A program made the translations under genes and the position numbers. From positions 8,105,966 through 8,169,965 of the forward strand of contig NW_022098021.1 in the NCBI RefSeq assembly GCF_002288925.2: a DNA stretch of 64,000 nt. Direction: 5' to 3'. Numbering within the stretch: the first letter of the stretch is position 1; each line of letters starts with the position of its first letter. Shown here piece by piece: positions 1 through 12,204 of the stretch. Below the pieces are notes generated by a model that saw nothing but the letters and a program-made list of their open reading frames with translations, made no database searches and was not told the DNA's origin. This DNA is from Delphinapterus leucas. Lineage: Eukaryota > Chordata > Mammalia > Artiodactyla > Monodontidae.

Positions 1-429
1 ATACTGCTGAACTGAATGAATAAGCATTTTCAGAACTCTAATGGAAAAGTGATGAATTCATAAAAGTGGTAACAAAAGATCAAGATGAAAAATATTAATT
101 ACATGGGACTGAGTGAACTGATAAGGATGATTATAATTTTTGTGACTTTGTTTGAATAAAAAAAAAAATCCCACAAGGACTCAGAGGCAAAAAATATACA
201 AATCAATTTTCACTGCAAAGTAAAGGAGCTGTTACAGTGGAGGATTCCTGGACTGAATGTCAATATTATGACATAGTATGAGTGTGTTTCGTGTTTGGTA
301 ATTGCAGTCATTGTTGCTTTTGTTGCGGTCATCCATTTACAGTGCTCGGTGTCAGTCTATTTATCTCTTGTAAAAATAAAATACAGTGTGTGTGTGTGAA
401 AAACAAAACAAAACAAAAAAACCTGTCTT

Positions 430-480
430 TATGGGCCCTTGCAGTTCAAATCCATGTTGTTCAAGGGTCAACTGTATACA
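430..480 (-). repeat. Possible DNA-transposon (Tigger/MER2-like) terminal fragment
   Basis: The bases 'tgttgttcaagggtcaact' near 460 resemble, on the minus strand, the start of Tigger/MER2-type elements (cagttgacccttgaacaac). Only this short end is recognisable, and the family is recalled from memory. Confidence 0.35.
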
Positions 481-627
481 AAATCCACAGTCTATGTGGC
501 AACATTCCCAGCAGAAGGACGTTTTACTCAACTGTGTGAGCGTCAACCTCCATTTGACTGTAGGTCTGAGGCAAGTGGGTGATTTAGACCTGGCTTAGTC
601 TTAAAAGTGTTTTCATGAGGCCTTTTG

Positions 628-843
628 TTTTTGTTTTTTGCAGCCCTCTCACTGTTTTGCGGGCCTCTCACTGTTGTGGCCTTTCCCGTTGCGGAGCACA
701 GGCTCCGGACGCGCAGGCTCAGCGGCCATGGCTCACAGGCCCAGCCGCTCTGCGGCATGTGGGATCTTCCTGGACTGGGGCACGAACCCGTGTCCCCTGC
801 GTCAGCAGGCGGACTCTGAACCACTGCGCCACCAGGGAAGCCC
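628..843 (-). mobile_element. CHR-type SINE (compact form)
   Basis: A tRNA-derived SINE in minus orientation: it ends with the complement of 'ggcttccctggtggcgcag' and contains the box-B-like 'cacgaacccgtgtcccctg'. Target-site duplications of 15 bp with one mismatch (tcatgaggccttttg, 613-627; 844-858) flank it. The T-rich tail is interrupted, and 'ctcactgttttgcgggcc' precedes a second 'ctcactgttgtggcc', a small internal duplication. Confidence 0.9.
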
Positions 844-858
844 TCATGAGGCTTTTTG

Positions 859-2294
859 ATAACTGGATAAAATCTGAGACTTCCAGATCTCAGAAGGTGT
901 AGTCAGGAAGGGAGAGAAGGGGAAGAAGCTTTACAAATATAAACATGTGAACCTGGCTTGAGGGAGGCCTCGGCCACAATAGGGTTCTTATCCCCAAAAG
1001 CAGGCCAGAGTCAGCCCTCTCTGCTCCATGACAAAATGCTCATGTCTTAGCTTATTAAAAAGTCAACTGGGTGCCTGTATGGGGGACCCTCACTATTCTC
1101 TCCAGGCAACCGACACAATGTAGAATGGAAAAAGAAGATTGCCTTTCTCTTTCCTCCTGTTACCACCTTAAGCTCAGAGCAAGCAATCAGTTTTCAATTT
1201 TTCTCTCCTGTCGGGTGCTACCCAACCCCTCAGATCTCCAGATTGAAATCAGTGGGAGATCATCCAGGCCCCAGGTCAGTCAGCAAGGAGAGAAGCAGGG
1301 GGGAGAGAACACTTGGGAAAATGCTTCCTTTAACTTAAAATGTTGATCTAGTCTCTAGCTTTCCTACCAGAGGTCTCTACTCCTGTCTTGTGAGGTCTGA
1401 AAAGGACTGAAGATTGAGGGGCAGAGTCGGAGGATAAAGGAATCTAAGTTTGCATGTTTCTAGAAATCCATCCTGAAGGTCCATCAGTGGCCTATCTCCA
1501 AGGCCTGCTTCGCTCTCCTCTTTTCACCAAGTCGTCCTACCCCCTCCACAGGCTGCCCCAGGCTGTGCTGTGCTGCCCTGCCCAAGTCCATGGGACTCAG
1601 GCACACAGCTGAAGACCCAAACTAACACTTGATGGCAATTCACAGAAGACTTGGGGGAATAGCACAACTTCAGATGGAAACAAGGTGAATGTCTTAGCCT
1701 GCTCAGCTGCTCTCACAGAACACCACAGACTGAGTGGCTTAGAATTTCTCACAGTTCTGGAGGCTGGCAAGTCCAAAATCAGGGTCTCTGGTGAGAGCCC
1801 ACTGCCTGGTTTGCAGATGGCCATTAGAGGCACACAAACATACATTCTGTAGCTAGGAGCCTTTTCTCAGAGCCTGCATGCCCCAAACCCTCCAAATAGG
1901 CCCTCGTGGTTCCACCTTTTCTCTGACCCTGGTATGATGCTAAATCTTGCTCCTCACATGGGCAGTGGGCCTCTCCTTGACAAATGTCCCTCCTGCATAG
2001 TGTCTAGTTGCCAATATGAAGAAAATGACACTCTCCCAATAGACGTAACAGTTGGATAAATGGAGAGATCCACTGAGTTCTCAGGTGGGAATACTGAATC
2101 TTTTAAAGATAATGACCCTATTATCTTAGAGGATTAATATAATTACAATTTAAAAGTCCCAAAAGAGCTCTGGAAATTTGCAAACTGATTGAAAATTACT
2201 GAAAAAATTATCAGGCAAAAATTGCTTTAAAAACATGAAGTGAACTACTGGTTTTCAAAATCCATCTTAAAGAAAGCTAATGACAGTGATGATG
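859..2294. other. Intergenic, mostly unassigned; unnamed old repeat near 1684-2010
   Basis: The part 1684-2010 ('cacagactgagtggcttag', 'cagttctggaggctgg') is a widespread ancient mammalian repeat type that I recognise but cannot name with confidence. The rest shows nothing assignable, and short reading frames in it look like chance. Confidence 0.5.
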
Positions 2295-2525
2295 ATGGTA
2301 AACTATCATTTCTTGAGCACTTGTGAGGTGCTGGGCATTATGCTAACGACTTTCTGCACATTATCTTTTCTAATCTTCACAATAATGCTGTGAAATAGGC
2401 ACTATTATTATCCATATTTTACAGAAGTGATGGAGTTAAAGTGGTTGTTCAAGATCACTAACTTCTTCAAGATCAAACAGCTAATCAGCTGTGAAGCCAG
2501 GGTCTGCCTAATTCCTGGGCTTATC
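2295..2525 (-). repeat. MIR SINE
   Basis: The order 'tgagcacttgtgaggtgctgggc', an A+T-rich 'actattattatccatatttt' and 'acagctaatcagctgtgaag' is the reverse-oriented MIR core and tRNA part, well diverged. Confidence 0.8.
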
Positions 2526-5284
2526 TCTTCACCCTTCTACACTGACATGGAACCCACATGCTACTGATGAAAGAATAGGCAGATGGAGCAATAGAATAGA
2601 ACAGAATGCTCAGGGTAATTTTCTTAGTTAAAAGTGATGAAATAAGACACCAGGAAAACGTCTGTGAAAGTAACTATGCAGAAATTTAAGCCTATATTGT
2701 TACAAACACATAACACCCAATACACATACAAATGAAGGCTAAAACAACCAAAATGACAGCAAATATAACAAAGAGTTGGAATGGGGTTAAGGTCAGAATT
2801 GCAGTCTGCAGCTGGGAGAGGAGAACAAGTGCAAGCAGAAGGGAGTTGAGGATGAAAGAAAACCTGGAAACACTTGGAGTAAATTTCTAGCTCCGTATCA
2901 GCTGCCCTTTGGCTTATTTGGCTGAAAGCATCGAGGATAAAGCAGACAATGTGTGAGAAGCCATATTAAAACGATAAGCTACTCACTGTTACCCACCAAA
3001 TGATCTCCCCTCCTAGGGATCCACAGCCCCAACCCAGGGCAACTGAGTGAGCCAGATGGCAGACTGCCATCTTCCTGCTGGGGCACAATTGTTACTGGAT
3101 CAGGGGTGGGTGAGAGCCACCCCCACCCCCAAACAGCTGCCCACTGAACACGCTGTGGAAGCGCCAGCAGGAGTGGCCAGGTGCCCAACCCTGACCTTCC
3201 TTACATTCGAGTCCAGGAAATGCCCCTACCGGGTTGACGCCCAGGTGGAGGGTAGCGGTGGTTGCAGGGACAGAGAGGGCCCGGGGCTTTGTGGGGTGGA
3301 GAGCATATAGCAGAGAACCCACCGTGGGGAGGCGGGGGTCCACGGGAGCCAAGCTCCAAGCCCTCAGCATGTGCTCCATTGTCCCGATGGACGTCACTTA
3401 TAAAACACAAATTCAAATATGAAATTATTAAGAATTTGGAGGCTGCAATCACAGAGCATTAGACCCCAAGCACAGGGTTGTTCTGAGCATGGGCCCCTGT
3501 GGGACTGCACTGGTCCCAGGCCTTGGGAAGAGCTGGGTAGTTGAGAGAGACCTTACAACCCCTAAAATAGCTATAGAAATATTTTAGAAAAACGTTCACA
3601 GACCCCCCTGGTCTAGAGGATTCTAATAGGTTATTGGATTTGGGGGGGTATCTGAGCTTTTCATTGGCTTGACAAGTTTGCAACTCTATAGAGATAGAAG
3701 TTAATTCTTAGAGGGCCAACTGTCATGCTAACCACGCCTTTCACAAGGTGAAGATGTGATTGGCTGCTCTGTGCAAGAGGCTAGTTTTGCATCTAATCAC
3801 AAGTGCACGTCTGCGTTCCTGATTGTTTATGTCTGTGTCTACTCTTTGGATTTGTCCTTGCCCCTCCCACCTTTTTGCAACTTACTGGAAAATGAACTAA
3901 ATGAAACCTTTGACACATGTTCGTTCTATATTTGTAGGGCCAACGTGATTCACTTTTCTGAAAAAAGTTATCCTTTAACAGAATATTGTTATTTATCCTT
4001 TAACAAAGTATTGTTATTCTTCCTTTGACAGAATATTGTTATTTATCTGTTGACTTTCCTTTATTCAACTTGAGAAAATGTGTGTTGGTTCAGTATCAGG
4101 AGTTGAAGCAGCTTTTTTTCTTTTGTTTTGTTTTGTGTTTGAGATTGCGTGTTAAACCTTTCAGCGGTTGCCAAATAGTGAAAGAGGAAAATTTACATTT
4201 TCTAAAGTTTTATTTTACCACAGTGTGGTCCCCATGGGCTGTGAGGTGTGAGGGTAGAATGATGAGAAGCCTGACCTGCCGGCTGAGCGATTGTTCTGGG
4301 CAGTGAGGTAGGTGCACAGGCACGGCTTGGGGGTGGAGACTTCCTGCTCTGCGGGGTCTTCCTCCAGGAGGACAGGTCTGACTTGCCCTAATCTCCTGCT
4401 GGCGGTGGGGTGAGGCGTAGGGGGTGAGGAGTGGGGGAGAGAAGAGGCTGCCGTGGGCGGAACCATCCCTGCTGCTGTTCCCTGTGTGGGTAATGCAGCA
4501 CGACCACTGTCATCACGAGCCCACTGCCGACCCGTGTCAGTGAAGACTGGGGCAAAAGTGGGGGAAACTGGTGCCGTTAAGCAGGTATCACCCCTGCACC
4601 CCGTGGACTGATGGATGGCCAGCCTTCTCTTCCGGTGTCTGAGGTTTCCCAGGGCTCGTTGGGGTCCCTTTGGGGGATCCTGTGCACTCATTTCCTAGGT
4701 GAGGTCTCTCCTTTGCTCATGTTGAAATGTAAGCAGTCTTCTCTGGTTCCTGCTATATAGTCTAAAAATGATTCATTATTTTCCCCTTGTTTATAGTAAT
4801 GTCCCTAATTTTTCAGAGCTGATACGGGATTTCCTCTTAAAAATTTCCTCTTAATCAGTAGAATTAAGGACAGGGCAAATCAGTGGACTCAAACAGTTAT
4901 CAATCTACCTCATTTCTACTTTTTAGCTTCTGTAAATAGCGACGATGTCACCTTCATATTTGGGTGAGTTTCTCAGGATCTAGTCTCACAGTGAGATTAC
5001 TGATCTATGCATATTGACATATTTATGTCTCTTGATATATAATTACTAAATTGCTTTTCTAAAAGGTCAGTTCCTTTTCCAGTGACTTCAGTGATATATG
5101 GAGGTACGAAACGGCAAGACTGTAGCTCATTGTGAATGTTTCCCTCCCTATTTTGATAGCTAAAATAGTGCCTGGTGCTTATTTTAATTTGTCCACCTTT
5201 TATTCTTTTGAGGAAGAATCTGTTACCTTCACATAAGCTGCAGGGATGTTAGCAAGCTCTCCTGCTTGCTGGTTTCACCTTGTT
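2526..5284. other. Intergenic, unassigned, with two G+C-rich patches
   Basis: 3000-3400 and 4240-4690 are richer in G+C than the surroundings. A short minisatellite sits at 3971-4054. An ATG-started open frame of 158 codons lies on the minus strand at 4215-4691 (see findings). No repeat family or gene could be named. Confidence 0.5.
3971..4054. repeat. 25-bp minisatellite, three copies plus a partial
   Basis: Units start 'tcctttaacagaatattg' at 3971, 3996 and 4021, each exactly 25 bp. The second and third units carry a few substitutions, and a partial unit follows from 4046. Confidence 0.85.
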
Positions 5285-5296
5285 CCATTATATTTA

Positions 5297-5654
5297 TTTA
5301 TTTTTAAATTATTATTTTTAAATTTATTTTTGGCTGCATTGGGTCTTCTTTGCTGTGCACGGGCTTTCTCTAGTTGCAGCGAGCAGGGGCTACTCTTCGT
5401 TGCGGTGTGTGGGCTTCTCATTGCGGTGGCTTCTCTTGTTGTGGAGCACAGGCTCCAGGCACACGGGCTTCAGTAGTTGCAGCATGTGGGCTCAGTAGTT
5501 GTGGCTTGTGGGCTCTAGAGCGCAGTCTCAGTAGTTGTGATGCATGGGCTTAGTTGCTCTGTGGCATGTGGGATCTTCCCCAACCAGGGCTGGAACCCGT
5601 GTCCCCTGCATTGGCAGACAGATTCTTAACCACTGTCCCACGAGGGAAGTCCCT
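5297..5654 (-). mobile_element. Long CHR/tRNA-derived SINE
   Basis: A long form with repeated 'agtagttgtggc' segments, ending 'ccactgtcccacgagggaag' (complement of the SINE 5' end). Flanking repeats ccattatattta / ccgttatattta (5285-5296; 5655-5666) look like the target-site duplication. The A+T-rich tail lies on the left. Confidence 0.88.
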
Positions 5655-5983
5655 CCGTTATATTTAAGTTAAAATATTCAGTAGCTTCAGTTCCCTTGGG
5701 TGATGAAAACCTAGTGTCCGCTGTGACAGATCTGGAGTCTTGATACTTTTTGTCTAGTCAATTCTTATTCCAATTTTTTGAATCAGTGGAACTCTCAGTC
5801 TCTCCCATTTCTTACATCATGTGGCTCTCATCACTCTGTCCCCTTTTCTTCATTCCCCTCAAACACTCTTCATACGAGGGGCAGCAAAGGAGGGATGGAA
5901 CTTGCAAGTATACAAAACCTCTTAGGACGGCAAACAACCTAAAAGTTAAACATGAGACATTTCTATCATAAAAGGGCACAGCT

Positions 5984-6159
5984 GGGACCTCCCTGATGGT
6001 CCAATTGTTAAGACTCCACGCTTCCACTGCAGGGGTACAGGTTTGAGCCCTGGTTGTGGAACTAAGATCCCACATGCCATGTGGGCAAAAAAATTTTTTT
6101 TTAATTAAAAAAACAGTTATCTCATTTACTTTAATTTACTTATAAAAAATAAAATAAAT
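5984..6159 (+). mobile_element. Short Bov-tA-like tRNA SINE
   Basis: It starts 'gggacctccctgatggtcca', contains 'gtttgagccctggttgtgg' and ends in an A/T-rich tail. It is flanked by aaaagggcacagc / aaaagggcccagc (about 5971 and 6160). Confidence 0.85.
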
Positions 6160-6762
6160 AAAAGGGCCCAGCCATTCCTGCTCCTCGGAAATTCTCATTG
6201 ATCCCTTTCCTTCTTCGATCCTGGTTCCCTGCATCTGGCTGGCCTGCCTCTTCCTGGCCGCACCTTGTCAAGCTCCCCTCTCTCCCTTGAGTCCTGCACT
6301 CCTTGCCCTGTGCTTCTCAGAGGGCTGTAGTCCGCCTCTCCTTTCCACCTGGCCATGTCCTAGGGCTATCGTTTCACAATCTGAAATGGCCCATTTAGTG
6401 TTTTGCTAAACAAACGCAGTTTTCTCCCTGATTAATTATGCCAATCACTTTTAACCATTATTTTTTCCTCCCTTTTTCTCCAGCCATATTTCCTCTTTTG
6501 TCTGTTTTCTGCTCAGGCTCTTTGCTCATTTATCTACTGATGTCTTAATGTTTCTCTTATTGGTTAATGCCCTCTTTTCGTTCACTTAAAGATTCCTGAA
6601 TTAAGAAAAAAAATCATAATTAACAGATGTTCTCTTTACAATAAACAGAAGGTACTATTTCTTAGTTTCTGAAGAAAACTACTTTCTCCTGGAAGAATCA
6701 ATAAATCTTTCAAAAGATTCCATGTATGGCTTCAAGCTAAAAAGCAGAAACTCAGATCCCAT

Positions 6763-6796
<34 letters not shown>

Positions 6797-7411
6797 TATA
6801 TATATATAAAATCAGAAGAAATTTCCCATAATTGTGTTTATTTATCTCTGGTTTATCTTGGTAATCAGTATCACATTGTTACGCATAAAAAATACAATAA
6901 ATAGTCAATATCTGAACTTTACTAGACAAAACAAACATCTTTGCTTTGAATATTAGACATGTGTTCTTTTATTTTGAATCTTATACTTAATAGTTTGAAA
7001 ATCATCTAGTTCTAGAAACTTATTCTGTCAAACTCAAATCTTTGGCCGTGTCTTTGCAGAAGTTACGTTATCTTGCTGTTTATTATATCTCAAATGAAAA
7101 GCGGTAGATTTTTAGAAAATGCAGTTCATAGTTGTGTACGTTATATTTTGTTTTAAAATCTGAGCAGCTACATGGCCAGTGCAAATTAATAAAAATTCCC
7201 AGACCTTTGCCAGCATTTCTCAAGTCTTCCCCAGTATACATGCAGTGACCCTTTGAGGAAAGGGGTAGTGCTCTTTACAAAAAAAAAAAGAGTCAAGAAT
7301 GATGTACAAAGGCAGACTATAAAGAATCAATGGGGAATCAAAATAAATAGAATATAAATGAAATAAATATAAATATTCAAATGTATTTTATAAATTTAAA
7401 AATCACATCAA
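6160..7411. other. Intergenic, unassigned, with a TA microsatellite
   Basis: No gene or repeat family recognised, except the (TA)n tract listed separately. The sequence is A+T-rich. Confidence 0.5.
6762..6809. repeat. (TA)n microsatellite
   Basis: Alternating TA runs interrupted twice by 'ttta'. Such tracts can form cruciforms and are length-variable. Confidence 0.95.
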
Positions 7412-7428
7412 AATAAAGGGGTTTGCCA

Positions 7429-7792
7429 AGGCTTCTCTGGTGGCACAGTGGTTAAGAATCTGCCTGCCAATGCAGGGGACACGGGTTTGAGCCCTGGTCC
7501 GGGAAGATCCCACATGCCACAGAGCAACTAAGCCTGTGCACCACAACTACTGAGCCTGGGCTCTAGAGCCCGCGAGCCACAACTACTGAGCCCACGTGCC
7601 ACAACTACTGAAGCCCACATGCCTAGAGCCTGTGCTCTGCAACAAGAGAAGCCACCGCGATGAGAAGCCCGTGCACCACAACGAAGAGTAGCCCCCACTC
7701 ACCACAACTAGAGAAAGCCTGCATGCAGCAACAAAGATACAACACAGCCAAAAATAAAAACAAATAAATAAATTAATTAAAAAAATAAATTA
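7429..7792 (+). mobile_element. Long CHR/tRNA-derived SINE
   Basis: It starts 'ggcttctctggtggcacagt', with box B 'gacacgggtttgagccctgg' and repeated 'ccacaactactgagcc' units, ending in an (aaat)n tail. Flanks 'ataaaggggtttgcca' (7413-7428) and 'ctaaaggggttgcca' (7794-7808) are the duplicated target. Confidence 0.92.
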
Positions 7793-8329
7793 ACTAAAGG
7801 GGTTGCCATGTCAAGAGCTTGAAGGTGAAAGTAATTCTCTGCCACCAAATCTGTGTGACTAGCTTTGGGCTTCTGTCAAAGGGTTGATGTGCATCTCCTG
7901 AGCAATTAGCAGGCTGCAGAAAAACAATGAGGTTTCACCTGCCTTAGATCGCAGGTGGAACCTTAACCCCATCTCCGAATGGTGGTTAATGTATTCCAGC
8001 CTTTTCTGGAGAGGTCCCTCACGTCATCCTAGGCACAAGGTTCACCACCTGACTTTGTTCTTTATGAGCTGCTATCCAGCAGAGAGCCTGCCAAAATACA
8101 GCAAACCCCTTATCGACACTTCAGCTCCTTGCATCTGCCCATACATAAGGGAATAATTCATAAAAACTGAACAGACCTGCAAAATATCTCCAGTAACTTT
8201 CAAGTGCTGGGAAGGAAACTATAGGTCTTAAGAACACAGACAGTATTTTCAGGTTTTCTTTAACTTTGGAGGCCAGGTCATTGAAAGTGAAGAGAAGATT
8301 GATAGGATAGAAGTGAAAACTTGCTTTCA

Positions 8330-8390
8330 TGGATGCTGCCAGGGAATGGGATTTGCTAAACACGCTTTCTACCACTGAGCTACACCCCTG
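8330..8390 (-). pseudogene. tRNA-Ala (AGC)-like pseudogene
   Basis: On the minus strand, 'ggggtgtagctcagtggtag' is the acceptor/D-arm sequence of cytosolic tRNA-Ala with an intact A box. It continues through an anticodon-like 'tttagcaaa' and a shortened T-arm, ending 'ctggcagcatcca' where the gene would have 'ccggcacctcca'. About ten bases are missing between anticodon arm and T-arm, so it cannot fold as a full tRNA. The box-B motif 'ggttcaatcc' is degraded. It stands alone with no tail, unlike the CHR SINEs, whose head is a different tRNA type. Confidence 0.6.
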
Positions 8391-8959
8391 TTGTGTAGGA
8401 GTTTGCCTTTCTAGATTATGGCCCAAAGTTCCCAAACAATGGGTCTTTAATAAGGGACAGAATGATTGTCCTGAAGTCCAGGAAAAAAAGCATTTTTTCC
8501 CTTTCATTCCAATTTACAAAGGCTAATTATCTGAATAAGAATTCTCTTTCATCAATTTGGATGTAAATTTTTAAAAATGCTCTGTAACCCTTGATATCTG
8601 AGGCCATACTAGCTTGTGGGAAGATAAATAGAAGTGTGATTAGTATTCTTGTTGTCAATGAATATATTCTTTGGCTCTGAGCCTAAAACAAAGGATGTTG
8701 AGAGCCCAGCACCCGCTGCATCATCTCCCACATCCTAGCCTTTGCCAGGTAGATGGGTGGCTTTTCCTCTCTTGTTGTGTATGTGATGTTGGTGGGGGGT
8801 GTCAGGTGTGGAGGTGTGCTGTGCAGAGAGAACAGAATAGGTTTGTCTCCTGCTGTCTGGAGCATCTAGCACAGTTCCTGGAGCATACTTCCTACGGGTA
8901 TGGTGAGGATGCATGGAATAATAGGAAGAATTGTAGCATTGTACAAAAAACCCTATTTC

Positions 8960-9085
8960 AGGAGTCAGATGATATGGTTTCAAATTCTTTCACTTCCTGA
9001 CAGCATAACTCGGCAAATCACTTAACCTCTCTAAACCTCCAATTCTTCAGCTGAAAAATAAGGATAATAATAGTCTCTTGTTTTG
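8960..9085 (+). repeat. MIR SINE fragment
   Basis: 'aaatcacttaacctctctaa' followed by 'aaaaataaggataataatag' matches the MIR core. Confidence 0.75.
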
Positions 9086-9109
9086 AAATGTTGACTCCTT
9101 ACCAAAAAT

Positions 9110-9575
9110 AGGATAAGTCCAAATTCCTTATCAGTACATATAAGCTTCATATTTTAGCTTTGAACTAACCATTGCTGTCTCTTATCTCTTCCTAATGCAC
9201 CTTATTCTCCAATCCCACCAAGCATCTGACCTTTTCCTAGTAGGACAGTAGGACACGGAAGGATCCCTTAATAATTGGTGTCTGTTAGACAAGGTAACTA
9301 TTTTACTGCCTTGTAAACTCCTTCTCACTCTGTTTCTTTCAGAAATCTCCTGCCCTTTCTGATTTCTCTAATTTGTGGGAAGGAGTTAGATCCTCTCCTC
9401 TGAGTGCACAATGAACTCTGAGTTTTCTGCTCTCTACCAAATATCTGTTTTACACTCTTTATGCTGTAACTTCTGAGCATCTTGAGAGCAAAATATGTTT
9501 ATCTTTGTCTACCATCTCTAGCACAGTAATGGTACACAACAGACTATCAATTAGTGTTGAATGAATTAAGTTCTT
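9110..9575 (+). repeat. L2 LINE 3' end
   Basis: 'gagcatcttgagagcaaaat', 'tctctagcacagtaatggta' and the terminal 'gtgttgaatgaatt' are typical of the L2 3' region. Confidence 0.65.
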
Positions 9576-9889
9576 CCTTATGTGTTTTTTAACATGGTTT
9601 TTTAAAAACTAAACTTAATTTGACAAATAGTCTTATATAAGAGTTTATACAATAGCTCAATTTGATCAGTGAGTGAGGTAAATGAATCTTCTTACTATTG
9701 AACATATTCACTGATGTTCAATTCTGTACCTCGAGGCTGGTTGATTCTAACTTAGCTCATAGAAGAAGAAAAACAAATAGCCAGTAAACATATGAAGAAA
9801 AAGGTTCAACTGAACTAATAAACAAAGAAGTTAAAGTATAACAGCAAGATATGAAGAACAAAACAAAAACAAACCCAATGGAATAAGCA

Positions 9890-10420
9890 AAAAAAAAAAA
9901 AATTAAAGATACACAATCCTGGTTAGGGTGCTGTGAAACAAACTCTAATACATTGCAGGTGGGAGTAGTGATCTAATACTTTTGTAAAGCAACTTGATAA
10001 TATGTATAAAGAGTCTTAAAAATCTTCGTGTCTGTTTTGAGTAGTCAACTTCTAACAATCTCTCACAAGGAAATAAACAGAAATGTAGACAAAGCTGTGT
10101 GCACATAGGTACTCTGCACACCATAGTTTATGATAAAAATTGGAAACAATCCAACTGGGAAGAGTTAAATTATAGTGTATCCATGCAAGAAATATTATGT
10201 AGCCACTGAAAATTGTGAGTATCAAGAGTCAGTAATAGTGTTAGAAACATTGAGGTCTGAAAGGGCATCATCAACTTCAGCACAAAGATGATGGCACATA
10301 AGCAGTCCGTAATGGCAACGGCACTTCCATTGGGTACCTTTTATTTATTTTTTTTACTACATTTTTCCTATTTTCAGTTTTCCGTAATGAACATATATTT
10401 TATAAAAAATTAAAGCATTA
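9890..10420 (+). repeat. Old L1 (L1M-type) fragment
   Basis: Diverged remains of the ORF2 3' region: 'gggtgctgtgaaacaaactc', 'ggaaacaatccaactgggaa' and 'gcaagaaatattatgtagcc'. No open frame survives. Confidence 0.6.
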
Positions 10421-10769
10421 ATTCAAAATTAACACACTAACTTATCAGAGAGCTACAATCGTGGCCTCAAGTGATTTCTTCCATAAATGGATCCTCTAGC
10501 CATTCTTTCCTTTAAGAGCACTCCTCAGGCAAGCGCTCACTAATATTTAAGCTGAACTTTGAAGAATCAGAAGGGGTTTGTCAGGCAAGAAAGGGGAATA
10601 AATGGCCTTGGCACAGGACATGGGATATCTTGACAGTCAGTCTTTAGGAATTGCAGAGTGGGATGTGAGAGATGGGTCTGAAACAGACCACAGGTTCATG
10701 GAATGTAGGGCACTGGGGTCTGTGCTATGGAGTTTGGACTTAAACCTGCTGCTTGTGAGGAGCCTGTGG

Positions 10770-11320
10770 CTGAGCAATTCTGCTCCTAGGTATTGATATA
10801 TACCCAACTAAGTACACACATACGCTCACCAGAAGACACATCTACAGATGTTCATGGAACCACTGTTTGCAGTGGCCACAGACTGGAGCAGTACCGAAGT
10901 TCATCTGTGAAGGGTGGTGGATGGATCTACATACAGTCGTTGGTGGAAAACAGTGAGAATGGATGGAGGTTTAGTTGCAAAATTTAGTTGAGTTTTGCAG
11001 CTGTGGTGCTGAGTGAGGAAGGCTACTCACACAGCGGAATGTGTGTGTGATTCCACTTGTGTGGAGTAAAAGAACAGGGCCAAAAAACGTATGCTTTTGG
11101 AAGTCATAGTGGTGGTTGCCCGGTGGCAGTGGGCAGCGATAGGAGGGAGACGTAGGAGGGGCGGTCTTTGGTGCAGTGCAGTTTCATAATCTGTGTCTGC
11201 AGATCACATGAGTGCATTCACTATGGGAAGATATATTCAGCTGTACGGTTAAGATTTGCACACTTTTTTGCATGTTATACTTCAAAAATATTTACAAAAA
11301 TAAAATATGTTAAAATAAAA
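10770..11320 (+). repeat. Old L1 (L1M-type) 3' fragment
   Basis: 'agcaattctgctcctaggta' then 'tgttcatggaaccactg' and an A-rich end near 11310 follow the L1 ORF2 3' end and 3' UTR order. Confidence 0.55.
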
Positions 11321-12200
11321 CCAACTCTGGAAAAACTTCTTACTCCACTGCAACATACATAGTCAGAAGTCCCAGCTTCCTGCCTACAAAGGTCTGGAGG
11401 AGTTGAACAGCTGTCTTCTGCCTTCCTAGCTCCCAGTCCATCAAAGATCCCCAACCACTCAGGGCTCCAAATTATTGTATCTGGCTTTTACTTAATCAAT
11501 AGGGTAGCAAGGGGAGAAAAGCTGTAAAGGTTACCTTAGACCTGAGATAATGGCTGGTCTAATCCAGGAAAATCTGCAGCTGCTTCTTTGTTTTTAGAAT
11601 TCCTCCTTTGTAAACAGATTCCATTCTGCCCCTAAGGAGTGATAATGTGATGAATCATAACCCTGAAGCAATCCAAATTACAGTGCCTGGCTTTCCTCAT
11701 CAGGCTGGACTTCTATATTGCCAAGTAATCCAGATGTTTTTCCCTATTTCGGTTTAAAAGTTGTTACTATTTGCTACATACTTACTCATAATGGATTTCA
11801 TTTCAAGCAAAAATTATGGACCAGCCCCTGCAAGGTGGTTGGAGAATTTCTTACCCGGAAAGAAGCTACATTAAAGTCATAAAATCCCTTTGGGGCAGCA
11901 AAATCATTTCAGCTCTGTTTTCTGGACTTACTTCTACTTTCCAGAGTCCTTTCTTCAAATCTTTTCTTTAGATAAGGTGACCTTAGCAGACTCTGATGGT
12001 TCTTCCTCCAGGTAATATGTTCTCAACACAGAGGAGCCTTGTGGTTTATTGAGAGCACATGTTCCCTACTGTCATCACTCGGTGTGTTGGCCGTTCCATG
12101 CACCAAAGCCACGAGCAATGACAAAGCCGTTAAGCTAGAGAAATTGCTCCCAAGTATCAGCATGCCAGCTCTTCTCTCTTAGCACTCACTATACAGAGGT
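11320..12200. other. Intergenic, unassigned
   Basis: No gene, RNA or repeat recognised. Confidence 0.4.
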
Positions 12201-12204
12201 TTTC

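Noticed and set aside
3966..4060. Possible CRISPR-like direct repeats
   Set aside because: The 25-bp units are head-to-tail with no spacers and the genome is mammalian; it is a minisatellite.
6762..6809. TATA-box candidate
   Set aside because: It is a long TA microsatellite with no nearby gene start.
8121..8507. 128-codon minus-strand open frame
   Set aside because: It runs across the tRNA-Ala pseudogene and unique sequence with no recognisable domain; most likely chance.
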